Of a stretch of DNA of 5,724 bases, positions 1 to 5,198 are shown piece by piece. The notes under the pieces were generated by a model. That model was not told the origin of the DNA. It searched no databases and saw only the letters and a program-made list of their open reading frames with translations. Position 1 is the stretch's first letter; the number at the start of each line of letters is the position of its first letter. The translations under genes and the position numbers were made by a program. The DNA comes from JAGLTN01 sp023135255 (lineage in GTDB: Bacteria; Planctomycetota; Phycisphaerae; Sedimentisphaerales; Anaerobacaceae), in NCBI GenBank assembly GCA_030639495.1, contig DAOWCP010000117.1, positions 1 to 5,724 on the forward strand, written 5' to 3'.

Positions 1-722
1 AAGATTTTATTTACTCGCAGTATCGCGAAAAGGTTGCGGATTTTGTTTTCGACAGCAAGGTGGTTTCTGTTTTTGATGATATGATCCGCAGATCAGTGCC
101 GGGTTATGCAACGGTTATTGCGATGACAAAGGTTTTTGCTGAGCAATATGCAATCGCCGGCAGTAATTGTTATGACTTAGGCTGTTCGCTGGGGGCAGGC
201 ACTTTGGCAATGCGAAAAGGTATCGAAGGCCGGCGCTGTCAAATCATAGCGGTTGATAATTCCCGCGCTATGGTCGACAGATGCAAAGAGATAATCCAAT
301 CTGACATCAGTGATGTTAAGGTTAATGTTACACTTGGTGATATTCGTGATATCCAGATAGAAAACGCCTCGGTCGTAGTGCTGAATTTTACTTTGCAGTT
401 TCTTGAGCCTAAGGTTCGAGAGGATGTTATAAAGAAGATTTATAATGGAATGATCCCAGGCGGGGTGCTGGTGCTGTCTGAAAAGATTGCTTTTGAAAAC
501 GATACGGAAAATAATTTTCAGATAGATATGTATCATGATTTTAAAAAGCTCAATGGCTACAGTGATACGGAAGTCAGCCAGAAAAGAAAAGCCCTGGATA
601 ATGTATTGATACCGGATTCTTTGCCGAGTCATTTTGATAGACTTGCAGGCGCCGGCTTTGATGAATATTATATGTGGTTTCAATGTTTCAATTTTTGTTC
701 AATGGCAGCTTTTAAGACATGA
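1..722 (+). CDS. cmoA: Carboxy-S-adenosyl-L-methionine synthase CmoA (5' partial)
   Basis: CmoA converts SAM plus prephenate into carboxy-SAM, the donor used by CmoB in making the tRNA wobble base cmo5U. The frame is open from base 3 and 239 residues are visible, against about 247 in E. coli. The stretch DFVFD..V..VFDDMIRRSVPGY matches the conserved CmoA N-terminus, so only a few residues are missing upstream; the GTG at 60 is an internal valine codon, not the start. Family motifs are in order: the SAM loop YDLGCSLGAGTL, the acidic VDNSRAM, GDIRD, VVLNFTLQFLEP, GGVLVLSEK, HDFKKLNGYS and the C-terminal WFQCFNF. The Arg in HFDRLAGAGF aligns with E. coli Arg199, which binds the carboxylate of carboxy-SAM. 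The stop TGA overlaps the cmoB start (ATGA), implying translational coupling. The promoter lies outside the window. Identification rests on remembered family motifs and is very secure. Confidence 0.96.
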   Translation, partial: DFIYSQYREKVADFVFDSKVVSVFDDMIRRSVPGYATVIAMTKVFAEQYAIAGSNCYDLGCSLGAGTLAMRKGIEGRRCQIIAVDNSRAMVDRCKEIIQSDISDVKVNVTLGDIRDIQIENASVVVLNFTLQFLEPKVREDVIKKIYNGMIPGGVLVLSEKIAFENDTENNFQIDMYHDFKKLNGYSDTEVSQKRKALDNVLIPDSLPSHFDRLAGAGFDEYYMWFQCFNFCSMAAFKT

Positions 723-1693
723 TAGACTACTGCGAATTTTTAAATAGATTAAAAAGCATTGACGAACTTGACGGCTTTGCAGATTACATATCGCCGAGAA
801 TTACAGATGCCTGGCAGCAGCTTAACAATGGTGATTTGTCGAAATGGCAGCACGCGGTAAATTCTTTGCCGGATGTCAACCCGTCACGGATAGATATTAA
901 TAACGATGCGATAGCTATTGGTTATCTGGGCGATTGCGATGACAAGACCAGAGCCCGCCTGAAAGAATCACTAATGCAGCTGCACACCTGGCGAAAGGGG
1001 CCTATAGATTTTTTCGGCATAAGAATTGACACCGAATGGCAGTCCTACATGAAGTGGAACCGCCTTAAAGACAAAATTGCACCATTGAAAGACAAGCTTA
1101 TTTTAGACGTAGGTTGCGGCAACGGCTACTATGGTCTAAGGATGCTCAGCCAAGGCGCCAAAGTCGTCGTCGGGATCGATCCGCATTTGCTGTTTGTAAT
1201 GCAGTTCCAGGCATTTAATAAATATATCAAAACAGACGCTGTCTCTGTGCTGCCTTTCAAGCTTGAGGATATGCCCACAGATACACCTTGCTTTGATACC
1301 GCTTTTTCGATGGGCGTTTTATATCATCGCAGATATCCCATAGACCATATCAGCAGACTTAAAAATCTTATGAAACCCGCCGGTCAGCTTGTCCTTGAAA
1401 CTTTGGTAATTGATACTGACAAAGACGAAATCCTAAAGCCGAAAAAAAGATACGCCAAAATGCCGAACGTCTGGCAGATACCATCGCCATCGGTTTTAGT
1501 AAATTGGCTCACCCAGGCAGGCTTTCGTAATATTGAAGTTGTAGATATCACCCGCACCAGCCACGCAGAACAAAGAAGAACGCAGTGGATGCAATACGAA
1601 TCCCTGGAAAATTACATAGACAAGAACAACCCCAACCAAACCGTCGAGGGCTACCCACCCCCAACAAGAGCAATAGTATTAGCCAATAAATAA
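719..1693 (+). CDS. cmoB: tRNA U34 carboxymethyltransferase CmoB
   Basis: CmoB transfers the carboxymethyl group of carboxy-SAM to 5-hydroxyuridine at position 34 of a set of tRNAs, giving cmo5U. The protein has 324 residues (E. coli 323) and is full length. An N-terminal helical region (about 1-85) precedes the WRKGP motif and a Rossmann methyltransferase domain with ILDVGCGNGYYGLRM (128-142), VGIDPHLLF (151-159), FSMGVLYHRR (196-205) and LVLETLVID. With a shift of +2, residues matching the known E. coli carboxy-SAM ligands are present: Lys93, Trp107, Lys112, Gly132, Asp154, Met198, Tyr202 and Arg317; the E. coli Thr154 position is His156 here. The C-terminal EQRRT.WM..ESL and TVEGYPPPTRA motifs are typical. 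The start is set by the 4-base overlap with cmoA, which also explains the lack of a separate spacer; the ribosome-binding site would lie inside cmoA. Confidence 0.97.
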   Translation: MIDYCEFLNRLKSIDELDGFADYISPRITDAWQQLNNGDLSKWQHAVNSLPDVNPSRIDINNDAIAIGYLGDCDDKTRARLKESLMQLHTWRKGPIDFFGIRIDTEWQSYMKWNRLKDKIAPLKDKLILDVGCGNGYYGLRMLSQGAKVVVGIDPHLLFVMQFQAFNKYIKTDAVSVLPFKLEDMPTDTPCFDTAFSMGVLYHRRYPIDHISRLKNLMKPAGQLVLETLVIDTDKDEILKPKKRYAKMPNVWQIPSPSVLVNWLTQAGFRNIEVVDITRTSHAEQRRTQWMQYESLENYIDKNNPNQTVEGYPPPTRAIVLANK

Positions 1694-1721
1694 TTTCATC
1701 CAACTAATCACTACCGCTAAA

Positions 1722-4007
1722 CTAAGGCCCTTTGAGCCACATTTCCGCCAGCACTGCCAAATCCGCTTCGTCGATGGCGTTGTCTGTCGAGAGGTCACAA
1801 ACACTGTTATAATTCTCATCGCCATCAATAGTCAGCCAGGCCGTTGCCACAGCCGCAAAGTCATACAGGTCAACCATTGCTGAACCGTCAATGTCACCAA
1901 ACAGCCTGTGGAATTCTATAGTATGGAAACCGTCATGGGGATTGCTGTCGCCGTCAAGCAATATCGTACTATCAGCAGCCGTGATAGAATTACAATCAAG
2001 GCGTAAATCATAAGTATCATCTGGCAATGACGAGGCAAAAGATAAAACCGCCCACAGTGTATTGGGGTCATAGCTAAATCCAATGTCATTGATATCCACA
2101 AACGTATAATTTGTGGTTCCCTGCAATTGTATATCATCTTTTGTTATTGTGACATCTCGGCTGAATTGCAGCTCAATTGTTTTAACATCCGAACGTTGCT
2201 TTTGCCCATCAGCTATCCTTACAGACTTGACATATACAGGGTCTAAATCGCCATAAGCTTCGAGTTCCATTATCGTAGTGTAACTATAGCCCCCCCCCGC
2301 AGTGCCGATTATCCTGATTGCAACACCAACCGTTGGCGCAAAATTAAAAGCTATTTTTTGGTACATTTTGCATCGATCCAGATTAGGCGTCATTTGTAAA
2401 TCAGCAGGCGATATGAATTTTCCATCACTTAATATCTCTACGGTTAGATATTCAAAGAAACCACCATCAGATTCGTCATCTTTAACGTATGTATTAATCC
2501 CCCTCCAATCAATGTCTCCCTCGTAAAAAATAAGGCTGTCAAACTTTACAGGCTCTGAGAAATTGATTTGATACCAATCGATTCCTGGCCTTGCACTGGG
2601 GTCGGAGAGATAGCTGTAGTATGGTTTGTGTCCATTGTAGCTATTGTCCGTTATCCCATCAATGATCGAGTCAAGATTTCTTCTGTCATATGAAGTCAAA
2701 TGATATTCGACTGCTGCACTGGTACTGATGCCTATGCCTGCTTCTATCGCCGCAGCAACTAATCCCTTCGGACCATTCGGATCAGGTTTTTCTGGTTCAG
2801 GTACAAAATTAACATCAGGTATATGGTATATATTAGGATCATTGCTATCTGTCCAACCGCCATTTTCAAGGATATTTTGGACTGCCAGGCTGGTAAGTCG
2901 CGAAGCAATACTTGTTATATCCTCGTACTGTGGTCGATAAAAGTTTGGGTCAGGCAAATATGGCCTATAAACGTTCTTGTAAACATTTCCGCATATAGCA
3001 GGGTTTGTCAAATCCGAAGGTAATCCGCTATAGCCTTCTATTATACCGATAAGCCCGCCGGCGGTTGCCGGATTACAGTCGCAGTCCCAGCCGGCTAAAA
3101 CTCCTATCTGAACTGTCTGTTTGAAATCTCCCTGACCATACAGTATAGCAAGTGTTGTGGCACCGGCGTTAATGGCCGATTCAAGCCAGTTGTAGTAACG
3201 CCCATAGCTATAACTACCTTGATAGTAATCATAGAGTTTTCGGCGTGCATCACGCCAGTCCAGCTCACCGTCGTTTATGTCATCGAGATACCAGTTCAGT
3301 ACATCACTAACAACCTGATAGGTTCTGCTGGTTGTTGGAATGGCTGCAAGGCCCTGATTCACAAGCGTTACGACATTAGGTTCAAAAAATGCGTTCGCAT
3401 ACATCGCCGAATAAAACTGTGCGGCATGAACAGGAAATCCTTCATTAGAGATATGTGCAAATTTTCCGGTAAGATCAAGGGCTTGCTGCACTAAGCCGGG
3501 AGAGATCGCACCAAGAACCTCGGTTGTTATTTGAGAATCAATCGAATACCAATGCTCGTTGTATGTTCGGCTTCCGGTGTCCGGCGGTAAGTAACCATCT
3601 CCCATCAGATACCACGCCTGTCTGTTGGAAATGTATATCCCCCACGAGGTTATGTGCTCAAGCCATTGGTCGGCCAACTCCTGCGAGTTACAATCGAAAC
3701 CATTAGTCTCCAATATGTGCATCGCGATATATTCAATATCAGTATCATCATCGGCGCCCCATTCTAATTTGATTATCCAGGGCACGCAGGGATCAGGATT
3801 GCCGCTGGAACCGGAAAAATGTCCTTCTGTTTCTCTTCCTGCATAATTGGCGATGAGTTGCCCCAGCCACATACCTCTCATTTTGTCGTTCAACGCATCA
3901 CAGTGGATTGTTTTTTCAGCACTTGCCGGCATATTAAGCAAGATAGCCAAAAGTAGCATGAGTGAGAAAATTTTCGTCTTATTTTGCAGCTGTACCATTT
4001 TTTCCAT
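1722..4007 (-). CDS. Exported modular ADP-ribosylglycohydrolase-fold protein with discoidin-like and dockerin domains
   Basis: A 761-residue protein of the DraG/ARH fold family; its substrate is unknown. Residues 1-30 form a Sec signal peptide (KTK, hydrophobic FSLMLLLAILL, cleavage near ASA-EK). The ARH-like domain spans about 36-350. DKMRGMWLGQLIANYAG (41-57) matches the family's opening motif but lacks its usual GD. WGADDDTDIEY (83-93) holds the first acidic metal cluster, and GWDCDCNPATAGGLIGIIEG (306-325) holds the second, with Asp308 and Asp310. A Pro-rich linker (about 402-414) follows. Residues 430-588 look like an F5/8 type C (discoidin) beta-sandwich (DGITDNSYNGH, YQINFSEPVKFDSLIFYEG, IMELEAYG). 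Residues 592-700 resemble a bacterial Ig-like domain. The end (704-758) carries two calcium-loop repeats of dockerin type I style, at 705-716 and 738-749. The start at 4007 is chosen because AGGAG lies 10 bases upstream; Met4 is a possible alternative. The gene is convergent with cmoB. The fold call is fairly sure; enzymatic activity is inferred. Confidence 0.85.
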   Translation of the reverse strand: MEKMVQLQNKTKIFSLMLLLAILLNMPASAEKTIHCDALNDKMRGMWLGQLIANYAGRETEGHFSGSSGNPDPCVPWIIKLEWGADDDTDIEYIAMHILETNGFDCNSQELADQWLEHITSWGIYISNRQAWYLMGDGYLPPDTGSRTYNEHWYSIDSQITTEVLGAISPGLVQQALDLTGKFAHISNEGFPVHAAQFYSAMYANAFFEPNVVTLVNQGLAAIPTTSRTYQVVSDVLNWYLDDINDGELDWRDARRKLYDYYQGSYSYGRYYNWLESAINAGATTLAILYGQGDFKQTVQIGVLAGWDCDCNPATAGGLIGIIEGYSGLPSDLTNPAICGNVYKNVYRPYLPDPNFYRPQYEDITSIASRLTSLAVQNILENGGWTDSNDPNIYHIPDVNFVPEPEKPDPNGPKGLVAAAIEAGIGISTSAAVEYHLTSYDRRNLDSIIDGITDNSYNGHKPYYSYLSDPSARPGIDWYQINFSEPVKFDSLIFYEGDIDWRGINTYVKDDESDGGFFEYLTVEILSDGKFISPADLQMTPNLDRCKMYQKIAFNFAPTVGVAIRIIGTAGGGYSYTTIMELEAYGDLDPVYVKSVRIADGQKQRSDVKTIELQFSRDVTITKDDIQLQGTTNYTFVDINDIGFSYDPNTLWAVLSFASSLPDDTYDLRLDCNSITAADSTILLDGDSNPHDGFHTIEFHRLFGDIDGSAMVDLYDFAAVATAWLTIDGDENYNSVCDLSTDNAIDEADLAVLAEMWLKGP
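2290..2298. repeat. C9/G9 homopolymer inside the exported protein gene
   Basis: Nine consecutive C on the + strand (nine G on the coding strand) encode part of the Gly-Gly-Gly of GTAGGGYSY, near residues 571-573 in the discoidin-like domain. The frame is intact here. Such a run is prone to polymerase slippage and to sequencing error. Confidence 0.9.
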
Positions 4008-4017
4008 CCACCGAAAG

Positions 4018-4022
4018 CTCCT
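4018..4022 (-). promoter_or_regulatory. Ribosome-binding site of the ARH-fold gene
   Basis: The minus strand reads AGGAG ten bases before the ATG at 4007. It favours that ATG over the in-frame ATG nine bases further in (Met4), which has only a weaker GGTGG directly before the first ATG. Confidence 0.6.
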
Positions 4023-4103
4023 GCATTAAGATTTTCAGCAATCCCCTCAAAATAGTTGTGCGTTACTGTGTCAACCGGGATTCCGGCATCCATGCATACA
4101 ACA

Positions 4104-4132
4104 ATTATATCAAAATAACCTTGAATTGTAAA
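4104..4132 (-). promoter_or_regulatory. Sigma70-type promoter of the ARH-fold gene
   Basis: On the minus strand a -35 box TTTACA (4132-4127) and a perfect -10 box TATAAT (4109-4104) are separated by 17 bases. Transcription should begin near 4097, leaving a leader of about 90 bases before the ATG at 4007. An inverted pair ACAATT (4129-4124) and AATTGT (4106-4101) covers both promoter elements and could be an operator, but at this AT content it may be chance. Confidence 0.72.
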
Positions 4133-4199
4133 GAATTTTTCTTTTCGGAGCCATTTCGGAAATTCGCACAATAATCTGACTTTCGCTGGCGTTTAGTTA

Positions 4200-4454
4200 T
4201 TAGATTTTGCCGTATTTTTTTCGGAAGTCCCGGATGTTTAGGCCTTTATTGTTTTTGAAGAATCTTGAAATGTGACTGATACTGCGAAAGTCCAGAAGTT
4301 TCGCGATCTCAGACTCATGTATCAGCCCACAATTGTCGCAAAACCCAGGGAAATATTGCTGCTGGATAGGACTCGACAGTTCAAAGGCTCGAAAGGGCAA
4401 GAGCCTGCGGCAACAAGTATAATATGCCTTCACCTCAAGACTGGGTGTGGTTCT
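4200..4454 (-). pseudogene. Fragment of an AraC-family regulator (C-terminal helix-turn-helix)
   Basis: The open frame ends with SEIAKLLDFRSISHISRFFKNNKGLNIRDFRKKYGKI, which follows the second helix-turn-helix of AraC/XylS regulators (IA..LGF.S.SHFSR.FKK..G.SP..FRK.Y), with the stop placed where such proteins end. No ATG lies in frame, and the only starts are a GTG at 4433 or a TTG without a clear ribosome-binding site. The residues before the match (including FCDNCG) do not resemble the first helix-turn-helix or a sensor domain, and the other two frames of the strand show no AraC pieces either. I read it as a decayed remnant of a regulator. A short stand-alone DNA-binding protein is a less likely alternative. 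Confidence 0.5.
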
Positions 4455-4635
4455 TTAATAACCAAGTAATCCAAATGGCAGTTGAGATCAAAGGCCAATA
4501 AAATCATAAATTGGCTATCAGACTGTTTTATAAGTCCGAATGGTCTTACTCAGGTGAGACCCCTACGGGGTACTTCGTCATATAAGCTGCAAAATTTAAA
4601 AAGGCCCTGTGTTTTGCAGAGCCTTTCTTTTTTTT
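4424..4635 (+). ncRNA. Hairpin-rich stretch, possible small RNA ending at the csp terminator
   Basis: No credible gene is seen on either strand between the AraC-like fragment and the terminator. The plus strand can fold a series of hairpins: 4494-4515 (GCCAAT/ATTGGC, loop 10), 4518-4539 (TCAGACT/AGTCCGA with one mismatch), 4542-4561 (eight pairs including one G-T, loop TCAG), and 4559-4571 (ACCCC/GGGGT, loop TAC). The last two overlap by three bases and exclude each other. A TATAAT at 4418-4423 lies upstream, but the matching -35 area (GGGCAA) is poor, and the stretch closes with a terminator followed by T8 on this strand. It matches no RNA family I know. The RNA call is speculative. Confidence 0.22.
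4600..4626 (-). terminator. Rho-independent terminator of csp, probably bidirectional
   Basis: AAAGGC (4600-4605) pairs with GCCTTT (4621-4626). After one C-A mismatch the stem continues as CTG/CAG (4607-4609 with 4617-4619) around a seven-base loop. On the minus strand the stem runs into T5-AAA-TTTT, 23 bases past the csp stop codon, which fits termination of csp. On the plus strand it is followed by C and eight T (4628-4635), so it could also stop a rightward transcript. Confidence 0.8.
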
Positions 4636-4649
4636 AACCTTTGTCTGGT

Positions 4650-4853
4650 TTAGCAGGGTACTACGTTAGTAGCACATGGGCCTTTTTTGCCCTCGCCTAT
4701 TTCAAAGTCAACCTTTTGACCTTCTTCAAGAGACGCATAGCCCTCAGCTTTAATTTCTGAATAATGAACAAAAAGATCATCGCCGCCATCATCTGGAGCA
4801 ATAAAGCCAAAGCCCTTGCTCGAATTAAACCACTTTACAGTACCTGTACTCAC
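4650..4853 (-). CDS. Cold-shock-domain protein (CspA family)
   Basis: A 67-residue single cold-shock domain, the usual length for CspA-type proteins, which bind single-stranded RNA and DNA in the cytoplasm and melt RNA secondary structure. The sequence starts MSTGTVKWFNSSKGFGFI, with RNP1 motif KGFGFI at 13-18 and RNP2 motif LFVHY at 27-31, and the aromatic residues Trp8, Phe9, Phe15, Phe17, Phe28, His30 and Tyr31 in place. RNP2 has Tyr where Phe is more common. It ends ATNVVPC, near the family's typical end. The start is a GTG at 4853, supported by AAGGAG seven bases upstream. It is a single-gene unit, transcribed divergently from the LamG-like gene and followed by its own terminator. The sequence does not show whether it is cold-induced or constitutive, so I give no numbered symbol. 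Confidence 0.96.
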   Translation of the reverse strand: MSTGTVKWFNSSKGFGFIAPDDGGDDLFVHYSEIKAEGYASLEEGQKVDFEIGEGKKGPCATNVVPC

Positions 4854-4860
4854 TTAAATT

Positions 4861-4866
4861 CTCCTT
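4861..4866 (-). promoter_or_regulatory. Ribosome-binding site of csp
   Basis: The minus strand reads AAGGAG, seven bases before the GTG at 4853. This strong site decides the GTG start, since no ATG is available at the conserved N-terminus. Confidence 0.85.
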
Positions 4867-4882
4867 AGCCTATCTGTCGGCC

Positions 4883-4891
4883 ATTCTAACA
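4883..4891 (-). promoter_or_regulatory. Possible extended -10 promoter of csp
   Basis: On the minus strand TG (4891-4890), one base, then TAGAAT (4888-4883) fits an extended -10 element. The -35 position (CAGTTT with a 17-base spacer) is weak, which is acceptable for extended -10 promoters. The resulting leader would be only about 23 bases, shorter than in cold-induced csp genes, so a promoter further upstream is equally possible. Confidence 0.38.
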
Positions 4892-5000
4892 TATCTCTCA
4901 TCCTTAAACTGGGAAAGTACTCTTGAGAGACGAAAGACTACTATCCTAAAACCTGATAATATATGAATATATGACAGATTGCAATAAATAAATATTTTAT

Positions 5001-5060
5001 TTTTTGATTAATGTTCTAAAATTTCCATTTTTTTTGATTAATAATTGAAAATTCCCGTTT
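5001..5060. repeat. Two 30-bp imperfect tandem repeats in the csp/LamG spacer
   Basis: Bases 5001-5030 and 5031-5060 align end to end with 24 of 30 positions identical. Both begin TTTTTGATTAAT and share a T/A-rich core ending in CC.TTT. They lie in the very AT-rich part of the 345-bp divergent spacer. A role as a binding site or bent DNA is possible but nothing in the sequence shows it. Confidence 0.7.
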
Positions 5061-5175
5061 TTTTGCTTTTTTTGAGCGTATCTATGCGTATAAAAGGTTA
5101 GTTGAGAAGGATTTGTTGATTGCTTCTGGCGCAGGTGGTGACAGAGGATTCAGGTTGGTTGTAGATTTTGACTGA
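5038..5175 (+). pseudogene. Possible C-terminal fragment of a winged-helix protein
   Basis: Between stop codons at 5035 and 5173 a 45-codon plus-strand frame reads ...FFERIYAYKRLVEKDLLIASGAGGDRGFRLVVDFD. The pattern R.....RLVEK.LL....G.G.RGFRLV looks like the recognition helix and wing at the end of a winged helix-turn-helix regulator. There is no start codon or ribosome-binding site, and AT-rich sequence with stops precedes it. It ends 23 bases before the LamG-like gene. It could be a gene remnant or a chance reading of a leader region. Confidence 0.25.
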
Positions 5176-5198
5176 TTTTTATTTGCTTTGGAGTTATT

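Noticed and set aside
177..683. 168-residue minus-strand frame inside cmoA
   Set aside because: Antisense to a well-recognised gene, low-complexity Ile/Lys-rich translation, no family motif.
60..722. GTG at 60 as the start of cmoA
   Set aside because: The frame continues upstream to the window edge and those residues match the conserved CmoA N-terminus, so this GTG codes for an internal valine.
1694..1721. Terminator between the convergent cmoB and ARH-fold genes
   Set aside because: The 28-bp gap shows no GC stem or T-tract.
2302..4029. Several 60-91 residue plus-strand frames opposite the ARH-fold gene
   Set aside because: All are antisense shadows of the long minus-strand gene, with no ribosome-binding sites or recognisable motifs.
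4069..4074. TTGACA on the minus strand as an alternative -35 for the ARH-fold gene
   Set aside because: No good -10 box lies 16-18 bases downstream (TTTGAG), unlike the near-perfect promoter at 4104-4132.
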